Of a DNA stretch of 38,277 nucleotides, positions 1 through 9,637 are shown piece by piece; within the stretch, counting starts at the first letter, position 1, and each line of letters starts with the position of its first letter. The stretch is from DATJPY01 sp035506135 (GTDB lineage: Bacteria; Myxococcota_A; UBA9160; PR03), in the NCBI GenBank assembly GCA_035506135.1, contig DATJPY010000020.1:1-38277 (forward strand). Direction: 5' to 3'. The translations under genes were made by a program, and so were the position numbers. The notes beneath the pieces are model-generated. The model saw only the letters and a program-made list of their open reading frames with translations, had not been told where the DNA came from and did not search any database.

Positions 1-1
1 G

Positions 2-274
2 GACGAAGAGGCGCTTCCGGTCGCGCCGGCGCTCTCGCTCGAGGAGGTGATCGACGACCCCCAGGTCCGCCACAACGAGGTCCTGATCGAGCGCGATCAC
101 CCGACGGCGGGCCGCATCCGCCAGCCGCGGCCGGCGGCGCGTTTCGACAGGACGCAGGCCGAGCCGGGTCGGCTCGCACCGCTCCCGGGCGAGCACACCG
201 ACGAGATCCTCGCCGAGCTCGGCATCGACGCCGCAGAGCGGCGCCGCCTGCGCGAGGACAAGGTGGTCGCGTAG
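2..274 (+). CDS. CaiB/BaiF-family CoA-transferase, C-terminal end (partial)
   Basis: The reading frame is open from base 2 to the TAG at 272-274 and gives about 90 residues; the start lies outside the window. The visible part resembles the C-terminus of class III (CaiB/BaiF) CoA-transferases: VIDDPQVRHNEVLIE, then a Pro/Gly-rich linker (RIRQPRPAARF, PLPGEHTDEIL) and a closing helix, AELGIDAAERRRLRE. Family members move CoA between an acyl-CoA and a free carboxylate. The catalytic Asp of the family lies upstream and cannot be checked. A P450 and an acyl-CoA dehydrogenase nearby fit acyl-CoA catabolism, but the substrate is unknown. Confidence 0.8.
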   Translation, partial: DEEALPVAPALSLEEVIDDPQVRHNEVLIERDHPTAGRIRQPRPAARFDRTQAEPGRLAPLPGEHTDEILAELGIDAAERRRLREDKVVA

Positions 275-361
275 TCGCTGGCGCGGCCGCTCGCGCGAGC
301 GTCCGGTCGCTCTGCGAGGAGCGGTCTCCGCCACCGCGCACTACCCTCGGCGCCTCGGATC

Positions 362-1186
362 ATGAGACGCCTGCTATTCCTCGCAGCCTGCCTGCTCCTG
401 CCGTCCGCGGCGCGCGCCGACAACCCGGTGGTGCGCTTCACGGTGCCCTTCATCGGCTTCTTCGACGTCGAGCTCTGCGAGGAGACCTCGGACCACTGCC
501 TCGGGGCGGCGCCCAACACGGTCGCGAACTTCCTCGGCTACATGGACGCCGGCGCCTACGGCCCGGGCTCCTTCATCCACCGCAGCGTGACCTACCTGGA
601 CAACAACAACGACGTCACGTTCTCCGTGGTCCAGGGCGGCAGCTTCTTCGTCCACGTCGTCGACACCCTGGGCTGGGACTGCGTCGTCCCCTACGAGTGC
701 GGTGTGCTTGGCTCGATGCCGCCGCCCGTGCTGCACAACGAGTTCAACCAGTCGAACGTGCGCGGCACCATGTCGGTGCCGCTGCAGTCGTCGGCCAACG
801 CCACGACCGCCTGCGAAACCCTGCCGGACAGCGGCACCAGCGGCTGGTTCATCAACGTCAGCGACGCCAATGCGAGCATCGACTGCGGGAAGTTCACCGT
901 GTTCGGCATCGTGCTGGGCAACGGGATGGACGTGGTCGATCGGCTCTCCGCGCTTCCCTACGTCTGCTTCGACGACGGCAGCGGCAACTGCGATCCCGTC
1001 TTCAGCTCCGTCCCGTTGGTCAACTATCCCGACCCGTGCGGCGGCACGGGTCAGCCCGCGTGCCCGGACCTGTCGAACCCGTTCCCGTACCTCCTCTACT
1101 ACTCGGTGCCGGAGCCGGGGGCGGCGGCAGGGGCGTTCGCGGCGCTCGCCACCACCGCCGCGCTCGCGCGGAGCCGGCGGCGTTGA
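362..1186 (+). CDS. Secreted cyclophilin-type peptidyl-prolyl isomerase with PEP-CTERM-like tail
   Basis: The 274-residue protein starts with a Sec signal peptide (MRRLLFLAACLLLPSAARA). A cyclophilin domain follows, with FIHRSV, VVQGGSF, HNEFNQSNVRGTMSVP, SGWFINVSD and KFTVFGIVLGNGMDVVDRL, matching the substrate-binding and core strands of PPIases. From residue 249 the C-terminus reads VPEPGAAAG, then a hydrophobic Ala-rich helix, then RSRRR. This is the three-part layout of a PEP-CTERM sorting signal, which is cut by an exosortase. It is predicted to fold exported proteins at or outside the outer membrane. Several extra Cys residues may form disulfides. Its stop overlaps the next gene's TTG start. 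The cyclophilin call is firm; the sorting signal is strongly suggested. Confidence 0.9.
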   Translation: MRRLLFLAACLLLPSAARADNPVVRFTVPFIGFFDVELCEETSDHCLGAAPNTVANFLGYMDAGAYGPGSFIHRSVTYLDNNNDVTFSVVQGGSFFVHVVDTLGWDCVVPYECGVLGSMPPPVLHNEFNQSNVRGTMSVPLQSSANATTACETLPDSGTSGWFINVSDANASIDCGKFTVFGIVLGNGMDVVDRLSALPYVCFDDGSGNCDPVFSSVPLVNYPDPCGGTGQPACPDLSNPFPYLLYYSVPEPGAAAGAFAALATTAALARSRRR

Positions 1187-2454
1187 GGGGACGCGCGGGC
1201 GGAGGAGCTGCGGCCCTGAGCCTGAGCCTGCTCCTGGCCGGCTGCGCCAGCTTCCACCTCCCCTTCACCGGTCAGGACGGCTTCAGCCAGGACGACCTGC
1301 GCAGCGAGCTGACCAGCTACGTCGGCACCTTCGGCGCCGGCATCCGCTCGGCGTCCGAGGACATCGCCGACGCGACGCGCGACCTCACCGTCCGCCGGCG
1401 CACCGTGCTGTGGCGGCTGCGCATGATCCCGGCCATGCAGAACGTCGCCTTCCGCGACGTCTCCGCCCAGGAGGCCTATGCCCTCGTGCTGACGCTCGCG
1501 ACGATGCAGCGGCAGTACCTGGCCGACGGCGACGGACGCGACCTGTTCGGCCCGCAGCAGCCGATCGCGACGAGCGTCGCGCACGATCTCGAGCTGCGGG
1601 TGCTCGACATCGGCTCGCAGTTCCTGACCCGGGAGCAGCTCGAGAGGGTGGCGCACGAGACCGACGCGCTCGCCCGGCGCTACCCGATCCGGGGCCGCGA
1701 CTTCTCCTTCCAGCAGGCGATCGGAGCGGCGCAGCATGTGAGCGAGAGCAGCTCGCTCGGCTGGCTGATCACGCTCCCGCTCTCGCCGTTCCGCGCGCTG
1801 CAGGGCGTCGACACCGGCGCGCAGGCGATCCGCGACTTCAATCAGACCGCGCGGGAGTTCGCCCAGATCGTGTCTGCGCTCCCCGACCAGCTCCGCCTGG
1901 AGATCGAGCTGGTCCTCTACGACGTGGAGGACCGCGACACCGTGGTGCGCGGCCTGGCGGCCTTCGAGTCGCTGGCGCAGAGCGCGGCCGCGGCCTCCGA
2001 GGCGGTGAACCGCCTGCCCGACGACCTGCGCGGTGCGCTCGGCGACTCGAAGGACGTGCTCGGAAAGGCGGCTGCCACGGTGGAGCAGGCGCGCGGGCTC
2101 ATGCCTCCGCTCGACTCCGCGAGCCAGAGCCTGCGCGACGCGAGCGCGGACTGGCTCTCGCTCATCGGAACGCGCGCCGATCGCGACAAGGACACGAGCC
2201 CGCCCTTCGACATCCGCGACTGGCAGAACACCGCGCAGCAGATCGGCACCTCGGCCGCCGAGCTGCGCGGGCTCGCCAACGACCTGCGCGCGCTCGGGGG
2301 AGGCGACTCGCTCGCGGCGGCCGTCGACCGCGCCTTCTGGCGAGGGATCGAGCTGATCGCCGCGTTCTTCGCGGCCCTGCTCGTCTACCGGGCGCTCGCG
2401 AGCCGGATCACGCGCGTGCCGGGGCCACCTCCCAGCGCAGCGGGACGCGCTTGA
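1183..2454 (+). CDS. Hypothetical lipoprotein with coiled-coil regions and C-terminal membrane helix
   Basis: The frame starts at TTG 1183, which overlaps the cyclophilin stop (TTGA). That start gives a lipoprotein signal ending LSLSLLLAGC, so the start is well supported although the Shine-Dalgarno site is weak. The 423-residue product is mostly helical, rich in Ala, Arg, Asp and Glu, with probable coiled coils in the middle and second half. Near the C-terminus a hydrophobic stretch (IELIAAFFAALLVYRAL) looks like a transmembrane helix. A lipid anchor at one end and a membrane helix at the other is unusual. I recognise no family. The last 47 bases overlap the convergent P450 gene. Confidence 0.75.
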   Translation: MRGRAGGGAAALSLSLLLAGCASFHLPFTGQDGFSQDDLRSELTSYVGTFGAGIRSASEDIADATRDLTVRRRTVLWRLRMIPAMQNVAFRDVSAQEAYALVLTLATMQRQYLADGDGRDLFGPQQPIATSVAHDLELRVLDIGSQFLTREQLERVAHETDALARRYPIRGRDFSFQQAIGAAQHVSESSSLGWLITLPLSPFRALQGVDTGAQAIRDFNQTAREFAQIVSALPDQLRLEIELVLYDVEDRDTVVRGLAAFESLAQSAAAASEAVNRLPDDLRGALGDSKDVLGKAAATVEQARGLMPPLDSASQSLRDASADWLSLIGTRADRDKDTSPPFDIRDWQNTAQQIGTSAAELRGLANDLRALGGGDSLAAAVDRAFWRGIELIAAFFAALLVYRALASRITRVPGPPPSAAGRA

Positions 2455-3652
2455 TCCCACCGACGAACGACGAGCGCACGCGCTCGATCGGCCCCGCCAG
2501 CTCCGCCCGCACCATGCGCGCGCGCAGCTCCTCGAAGGCGCAGCGGATCTCGAGCCGCGCGAGGTGCGCGCCGAGGCAGACGTGCTCGCCGCGGCCGAAG
2601 GCGATGTGGTCGTTCGGATGGCGGTCGATGCGGAAGCGATCTCCGTCCGGGAAGACGGCCTCGTCGCGGTTTCCCGACGGGTAGAACAGACAAAGGCTCT
2701 GGCCGGCGCGGATCTTCTGGCCGCGGAGCTCGGAGTCCTGCGTCGCCGTGCGGCAGAACTGGATCACCGGCGTCGTCCAGCGGACGACCTCCTCGACCGC
2801 GGGCCCGACGAGACCCGGGTTTGCGCGCAGCTTCTGCCACTCGCCCGGATGCTCGAGCAGGGCGAGGAGCCCGCCGGTCATGGCGTTGCGCGTGGTCTCG
2901 TTTCCCGCCACGACCAGCAGGAAGTAGTACGAGAGCAGCTCGACGGTCGGCAGCGGCGCCCCTTCGACCGCGCCGTTCGCGACGGCGCTCACGATGTCGT
3001 CGGTGGGCCTGCGGCGGCGATCCTCGACCATCTTCTGGAAGTACTGGAAGACCTCGATGCGCGCGCCCTCGATCGTGTCTGCGGTCGAGCCGCCGCGCTG
3101 GAACTCGGGGTCCTGCGGCGCGATGATCTCGTTGGTCCAGCGGAACAGCAGATCCCAGTCGGGGCGCGGCACGCCGAGCATCTCGGCGATCACCGCGATC
3201 GTGATCCGGGCGGAGATGTCGCGCACGAAGTCGATCGACTCGCGGCGCCCGGCGTCGTCGATCACCTCGCGGGTGATGCGCCGCACCTTGGGCTCCCAGC
3301 CCTGCACGGCGCGCGGCGTGAAGCGCTTGCTGATGACGTTGCGATAGCGCGCGTGCTCCGGCGGATCCATGTTGAGCAGATGCCGGGCGGCGTTCTCGGG
3401 CGGCGGCGGGAGATCGAGCGTGAAGACGGCCAGGCGCGGCGCGTTCAGGAAGCGGTCGGGCTGCTTGCCGAGCTCGACGATGTCGGCATAGCGCGTGACC
3501 GCCCAGAAGGGCTCGACGTTGTCGCGCTCGTACCAGAAGACCGGGGCGTGCTTGCGCAGATACGCCCACTCGCGGTGGGGGTAGCCGTGGCGCTCGTAGT
3601 GCTCGGGCGTCGCGATGTCGAGCGTGTCGAGGCGGAGATCGGTCTCGGCCAT
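2408..3652 (-). CDS. Cytochrome P450 (CYP125/CYP142-like)
   Basis: A complete 414-residue bacterial class I P450. The I-helix oxygen-activation motif is AGNETT (residues 249-254), the K-helix ExxR is E288-R291, and the heme-binding loop FGRGEHVCLG places the thiolate Cys at 359. The N-terminal half, with NMDPPEHARYRNVISKRFTP, resembles the steroid/cholesterol side-chain P450s CYP125 and CYP142, but the substrate is not proven. It needs a ferredoxin and reductase, and neither is in the window. An AGGAGG site lies 9 bases upstream of the ATG. It is divergent from an acyl-CoA dehydrogenase across 181 bases, which fits oxidation of a side chain followed by beta-oxidation. Confidence 0.93.
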   Translation of the reverse strand: MAETDLRLDTLDIATPEHYERHGYPHREWAYLRKHAPVFWYERDNVEPFWAVTRYADIVELGKQPDRFLNAPRLAVFTLDLPPPPENAARHLLNMDPPEHARYRNVISKRFTPRAVQGWEPKVRRITREVIDDAGRRESIDFVRDISARITIAVIAEMLGVPRPDWDLLFRWTNEIIAPQDPEFQRGGSTADTIEGARIEVFQYFQKMVEDRRRRPTDDIVSAVANGAVEGAPLPTVELLSYYFLLVVAGNETTRNAMTGGLLALLEHPGEWQKLRANPGLVGPAVEEVVRWTTPVIQFCRTATQDSELRGQKIRAGQSLCLFYPSGNRDEAVFPDGDRFRIDRHPNDHIAFGRGEHVCLGAHLARLEIRCAFEELRARMVRAELAGPIERVRSSFVGGIKRVPLRWEVAPARA

Positions 3653-3833
3653 GGCGCCTGTCCTCCTCGCCGCGTCCTCTCCGAAGCAATCCGGCCGCCT
3701 GGAGTATCGGCCAGCGCCGCCACAAGCGGCGCGCGCAGCGAGGCGGAGTCTTCGGAGCCGAGCGAAGTCGACAGCTAGCCTATCCCGGTCCGACGGAAGG
3801 CGATAGAGTGGCTGCCGTCGAGGAGGACGCCGG

Positions 3834-5027
3834 ATGGGAAGCTACGGCCTGACCGACGAAGTGCGCGCGCTCCGCGAGCGGGTGCGCAAGTTCATCGACG
3901 AGGAGGTGATCCCCGTCGAGCCCGAGCTCGAGGGCGAGGAGCAGGCGGAGAGCCGGCGCAGCGGGACGCTCGCCCGGCTCAAGGAGTCGGCGAAGGCCCA
4001 GGGGCTGTGGGCGCTCGGGCATCCGGCCGAGATCGGCGGCGGCGGCCTCCCCTTCATGTCGTTCGCGTACCTGAACGAGATCATCGGCCGCTCGCACTAC
4101 GGCCAGGTCGCCGTCGGCTCGGTGTCGATGCAGGACTCGATCATGCTGCACCTGTTCGGCACGCAGGAGCAGAAGAAGCGCTGGCTCGATCCGCTCGTGG
4201 CCGGCGAGATCTATCCGTCGGTGGGGCTGACCGAGCCCGAGGTCGCCGGCTCCGATCCGACGCTGATGCAGAGCCGCGCGCGGCTCGAGGGCGACGAGTG
4301 GGTGATCGACGCGCACAAGTGGTTCACCTCGGGTGCCAACCGCGCGGCGTTCACCACGGTGTTCTGCCAGACGGAGCCGGACGCCGTCGACCGCTGGTCG
4401 CGCTTCTCCTCGATCATCGTGCCGACCGACGCTCCCGGCTACGAGATCGTGCGGGTGGTGCCGACGATGGGCCACACCGGAGGCGGTCACTGCGAGATCC
4501 GGCTCACGGGCGTGCGCGTGCCGAAGTCGAACCTGCTCGGCAAGCGCGGCCAGGGCTTCTACATCGCCCAGAAGCGGCTCGGGCCCGGGCGCATCTTCCA
4601 CTGCATGCGCTGGCTCGGCCAGGCGCAGCGCGCGTTCGAGCTGATGTGCCATCGCGCCAACACACGCTTCGCGCACGGGTCGCTGCTCGCCGAGAAGGGC
4701 GAGATCCAGCGCTACGTCGCGGAGTCGGCTGCCGAGATCCAGGCCGCGCGGCTGATGACGATCGACGCGGCGCAGGCGATGGACCAGGGCAGCGAGGCCC
4801 GCGTCGAGATCTCGCTGATCAAGTTCTGGGGGGCGAAGGTGCTGCACGACGTGATCGATCGCGCCATCCAGGTGCACGGCGCACTCGGCGTCACCGGGGA
4901 CACGCCGCTCGAGCGCATGTACCGCGAGGCGCGCTACGCCCGCATCTACGACGGGCCCGACGAGGTGCACCGCATGGTGGTCGCTCGCAGGCTGCTCAAG
5001 GACCCGGGGTCCGCGCCGTGGGCGTGA
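3834..5027 (+). CDS. Acyl-CoA dehydrogenase (ACAD10/11-like)
   Basis: A full-length 397-residue FAD-dependent acyl-CoA dehydrogenase. Helical N-terminal domain (TDEVRALRERVRKFIDEEVIP), central flavin-binding strand region (SVGLTEPEVAGSDPTLMQ; DEWVIDAHKWFTSGA) and C-terminal helical domain are all present. The usual YEGTS-type motif near the C-terminus reads YDGPDEVHR, the variant seen in ACAD10/11-like enzymes, so the Glu used by medium-chain enzymes is Asp here. The protein introduces the alpha-beta double bond into an acyl-CoA and passes electrons to ETF. An AGGAGG site precedes the ATG. The 3' end overlaps the carbonic anhydrase gene by 4 bases, so the two are probably co-transcribed. Confidence 0.95.
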   Translation: MGSYGLTDEVRALRERVRKFIDEEVIPVEPELEGEEQAESRRSGTLARLKESAKAQGLWALGHPAEIGGGGLPFMSFAYLNEIIGRSHYGQVAVGSVSMQDSIMLHLFGTQEQKKRWLDPLVAGEIYPSVGLTEPEVAGSDPTLMQSRARLEGDEWVIDAHKWFTSGANRAAFTTVFCQTEPDAVDRWSRFSSIIVPTDAPGYEIVRVVPTMGHTGGGHCEIRLTGVRVPKSNLLGKRGQGFYIAQKRLGPGRIFHCMRWLGQAQRAFELMCHRANTRFAHGSLLAEKGEIQRYVAESAAEIQAARLMTIDAAQAMDQGSEARVEISLIKFWGAKVLHDVIDRAIQVHGALGVTGDTPLERMYREARYARIYDGPDEVHRMVVARRLLKDPGSAPWA

Positions 5028-5734
5028 CCGAGCGCGAGGAGGGCGGCTGGACGCGGCGCGACGCACTGGTCGCGAGCGCCGCGGCGGCGGGTGCGCTGTG
5101 GCTCGCGCGCGCGCGGCCGGCGAGCGCCAAGGAGGCCGCGGCGCCTCAGATGCCGGCCGACTTCAATCCCGAGCAGGCGCTCGGCTGGCTGATGGAGGGC
5201 AATCGCCGCTTCGCCGCAGGGCGACCCCAGGCGCCGCATCGCTCGCTGTCGCGCGTGCGCGAGACCGCGGCGGAGCAGAAGCCCTTCGCGGCGATCCTCG
5301 CCTGCGCGGACTCGCGCGTGGCGCCCGAGATCCTCTTCGACCAGGGATTCGGCGACCTCTTCGTCGTGCGCAACGCCGGGAACCTGGCGACACCGGGCGA
5401 GATCGCGAGCCTCGAGTTCGGCACGCTCCAGCTCGGCGCCCGCGTGCTGCTCGTCCTCGGCCACTCCGGCTGCGGCGCCGTCAAGGCGGCGATCGCGGGC
5501 ACGCAGGTGCCGGGTCAGATCAGCGCGCTCTTCCAGTACCTGCGGCCCGCGGTGCGCTCGGGCGGCGGCGACCTCGCCAGGTCGGTGGCCGCGAACGTGC
5601 GCTCCCAGGCGGACACGCTCGCCGAGAGCTCGCCCGTGCTGGCGGGCCTCGTGCAGCAGGGAAGGCTGCAAATCGCGGGCGGCGTCTACGACCTCGCGAC
5701 CGGGGTGGTGACCCCGCTCTCGCTGGCCGGGTAG
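5024..5734 (+). CDS. Tat-exported beta-class carbonic anhydrase
   Basis: The start is GTG 5024, overlapping the upstream TGA (GTGA); GTG 5018 is in frame and possible. The 236-residue product opens with a twin-arginine leader (WTRRDALVA, Arg11-Arg12), an Ala-rich hydrophobic segment, and a likely cleavage site after RPASA. The mature part is a beta-carbonic anhydrase: CADSR gives Cys94, Asp96 and Arg98, and HSGCG gives His147 and Cys150, so all zinc ligands and the Asp/Arg dyad are present. It interconverts CO2 and bicarbonate, here predicted in the periplasm. Tat export fits a protein that folds around zinc before export. The functional link to the upstream dehydrogenase is unclear. Confidence 0.93.
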   Translation: MTEREEGGWTRRDALVASAAAAGALWLARARPASAKEAAAPQMPADFNPEQALGWLMEGNRRFAAGRPQAPHRSLSRVRETAAEQKPFAAILACADSRVAPEILFDQGFGDLFVVRNAGNLATPGEIASLEFGTLQLGARVLLVLGHSGCGAVKAAIAGTQVPGQISALFQYLRPAVRSGGGDLARSVAANVRSQADTLAESSPVLAGLVQQGRLQIAGGVYDLATGVVTPLSLAG

Positions 5735-5780
5735 CGCCCCGCGGTTCAAGTCGCCCCGCGGCCCGGCCGATGCGCGCCGA

Positions 5781-6457
5781 ATGGCTCGGATTGCGGCTCT
5801 GGCCGGGGCGCGACGCGCGCTCGTCCTCGCGGCGGCGCTCGCGGCGGCGGCCTGTGCGCACCCGGCCGAGCCCCCGGCGCCGGCGCCCCCCCACGCGTCC
5901 GAGGCGGGCGCCGAGGTCTACCGGCGCGCCGACGCCGCGCGCGTGAAGCTCCTCGAGCACGAGATCGATCGTCTGAACGCCGACGTCCGCGCCGCGGAGG
6001 AGACGCTGGTCGCGGTCGAGTCGGGCCTGCGCGGCTCGCAGACGCGAACCGAGGCGGTGTCGATGCTGGCCGAGGCGCGCATCGAGGTCGACCGCGCCGC
6101 CAAGCGCGCGCCCTGGCGCGCCGACGCCGCGGCCGAGGCCCGCGAGAAGCTCGAGGAGGCCGATCGGCAGCTCGCCCAGAACCACATCGGCTCCGCCATC
6201 TTCTTCATCTCGCGCGCCTCGCGCATGGCCAAGAGCCTGCTCGCCGAGGCCGACCAGGTGCGCAAGGCGCCCGAAGCCCGCTTCGTCAAGGCGGACCGCG
6301 TGAACCTGCGCTCGGCGCCGGACACCGACAGCGACGTGCTGGCCGTGCTGCGCGCCGATCTGCCGGTATTCGCGGAGGGCGACGAGGGCGACTGGGTGCT
6401 CGTGCGCACCGTGCGCGGCGACGTGGGCTGGGTCCACGCCAACCTGCTCCGCCCTCG

Positions 6458-6461
<4 letters not shown>
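5781..6461 (+). CDS. SH3b-domain lipoprotein
   Basis: A 226-residue lipoprotein. The signal peptide ends AALAAAACAHP (lipobox Cys), followed by a Pro/Ala linker. Residues about 45-150 are helical and charged (LLEHEIDRLNADVRAAEETL; ARIEVDRAAKRAPW) and probably form a coiled coil. Residues about 162-225 form a bacterial SH3 domain: VKADRVNLRSAPDTDSDVLAVL, then GDEGDWVLVRT and GDVGWVHANLL. Such domains usually bind peptidoglycan or exported proteins. No enzyme domain is present. The gene converges on the diguanylate cyclase gene with a 4-base overlap. The Shine-Dalgarno site is weak, so the start could vary slightly. Confidence 0.8.
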
Positions 6462-8047
<1,586 letters not shown>

Positions 8048-8053
8048 CGGGCG

Positions 8054-8062
8054 CTCCCTCCC
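8054..8062 (-). promoter_or_regulatory. Ribosome binding site deciding a TTG start
   Basis: On the minus strand GGGAGGGAG lies 6 bases before TTG 8047. It supports TTG as the real start of the diguanylate cyclase. Confidence 0.65.
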
Positions 8063-8160
8063 GCAGGCAAGGATCGGCGCATGCGGGCGGCATCTTGAAG
8101 GAAATCGGAGGCACCGCGCCCCACGGCGGGCTGCGCAGGGCTGGGGTAGCTTGCCTCCGC

Positions 8161-9447
8161 ATGCGACGGCCGACGCTCCTGCAGACGATCGCGGGCGTCC
8201 CGGTGCGCGACCTGGCGCGCGACTTCGGGACCCCGACCTACGTCTACGACGCCGATCGGATCGCCGAGCGGGTGGGCCGGCTGCACCGCTTCGACGTCGT
8301 GCGCTACGCGCAGAAGGCCAACGCCAACCTGGCGGTGCTCGACCTGGTGCGCCGCGCCGGCGCGCTGGTCGACGCCGTCTCGGCCGGCGAGATCGAGCGC
8401 GCGCTGGCGGCGGGGTTCCCGGCGCAGGGCGATCCGCCGCCGATCGTCTACGTCGCGGACGTGTTCGACCGCGACGCGCTCGAGCTGGTCGTCGAGCACG
8501 GCATCGCGGTCAACTGCGGCTCGCCCGACATGATCGAGCAATACGGCGAGCGCGTCCCGGGCGGCGAGATCGCGCTGCGCGTGAACCCCGGCTTCGGACA
8601 CGGCCACCATCGCAAGACCAACACCGGCGGCGAGCACTCGAAGCACGGCGTGTGGCACGAGGAGCTCGAGGCCTGCGTGGAGCGCGCCGCGCGGGTGGGG
8701 CTGCGCATCACCGGCGTGCACGTGCACATCGGCTCGGGCGCCGACACCGAGCACCTGGCCCTGGTCGCCGAGGCGTGCGCGAGCTTCGCGAGGCGCGTCG
8801 GCCCGTCCGTGCGCGCGATCAGCGCGGGGGGCGGGCTCCCGACACCGTATCGAGACGGCGATCCGGAGGTCGACGTCGACGCCTACTTCCGCGTGTGGGA
8901 CGCCGCGCGCCGCCGCCTCGCGGCCGAGCTGGGCCACCCGGTGCGCCTCGAGATCGAGCCCGGCCGCTACCTGGTGGCCGAGGCCGGCTGGCTGATCGCC
9001 GAGGTGCGCGCCGTGAAACGGACGAGCGCGCACACCTTCTACCTGGTCGACGCCGGCTTCAACACCCTGGCGCGCCCCGTGCTCTACGGCGCCTACCATC
9101 CGATGGCGATCGCACCCGCCTCCGCGGCAGGCGGAGCGCGGGGTGCCGCGGAGCCCGCGGAGCGCAATGAGCTCGACGTCGTGGTGGGCGGTCCACTCTG
9201 CGAGTCGGGCGACATCTTCACGCAGGACGAGGGAGGCGTGGTGCGGACCCAGCGGCTTCCCGAGGCTCGGGTCGGCGATTTCCTGGTGATCGGCTGCGCC
9301 GGCGCCTATGGCTTCGTGATGAGCTCCAACTACAACGCCAAGCCGCTGCCGGCCGAGGTGCTGATCGCGCGCGGCAAGCCGCACCTCGTGCGCGCGCGGC
9401 AGGGGACGCGCGACCTGATGCGCGGAGAGACGATTCCGGGCGGCTGA
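8161..9447 (+). CDS. lysA: Diaminopimelate decarboxylase
   Basis: A 428-residue fold-type III PLP enzyme that decarboxylates meso-diaminopimelate to L-lysine, the last step of lysine synthesis. The PLP lysine is in YAQKANANL (Lys52). Other family motifs are HVHIGSG (about 187-193, phosphate binding), EIEPGRYLV, the substrate Cys loop CESGDIF and the C-terminal YGFVMSSNYN. ATG 8161 is chosen because the family N-terminus begins close to it; the longer upstream frame is low-complexity Arg-rich. It is divergent from the cyclase gene across 113 bases. There is no clear Shine-Dalgarno site. No other lysine genes are in the window. Confidence 0.95.
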   Translation: MRRPTLLQTIAGVPVRDLARDFGTPTYVYDADRIAERVGRLHRFDVVRYAQKANANLAVLDLVRRAGALVDAVSAGEIERALAAGFPAQGDPPPIVYVADVFDRDALELVVEHGIAVNCGSPDMIEQYGERVPGGEIALRVNPGFGHGHHRKTNTGGEHSKHGVWHEELEACVERAARVGLRITGVHVHIGSGADTEHLALVAEACASFARRVGPSVRAISAGGGLPTPYRDGDPEVDVDAYFRVWDAARRRLAAELGHPVRLEIEPGRYLVAEAGWLIAEVRAVKRTSAHTFYLVDAGFNTLARPVLYGAYHPMAIAPASAAGGARGAAEPAERNELDVVVGGPLCESGDIFTQDEGGVVRTQRLPEARVGDFLVIGCAGAYGFVMSSNYNAKPLPAEVLIARGKPHLVRARQGTRDLMRGETIPGG

Positions 9448-9494
9448 GGCCCGAGAGGTCGGCCGACGCCGAGCGACGACGGCCGCGCGGGTCC

Positions 9495-9524
9495 TTGACA
9501 TCGGGAGAGTTGCGGGAGTAGAGG
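9495..9524 (+). promoter_or_regulatory. Candidate sigma70-type promoter
   Basis: A perfect TTGACA at 9495-9500 is followed, after 18 bases, by TAGAGG at 9519-9524, a poor -10. It lies in the 190-base gap before the DUF937-OmpA gene and is the only consensus -35 seen there. Confidence 0.4.
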
Positions 9525-9637
9525 TCGATCAGCGGAATGTGCTCGAGAACGCGCGTTTCGTGCCCCGCTCGCGAACCCGAGGGCAAGGCGCACGAGCGAG
9601 AGGCCCGGCGCCCGGCGCCCCGCCCAGGAGAACCGCG

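Noticed and set aside
697..1182. Extension of the lipoprotein frame back to 697.
   Set aside because: It overlaps the cyclophilin entirely and is Arg/Gln-rich; the lipoprotein signal begins at TTG 1183.
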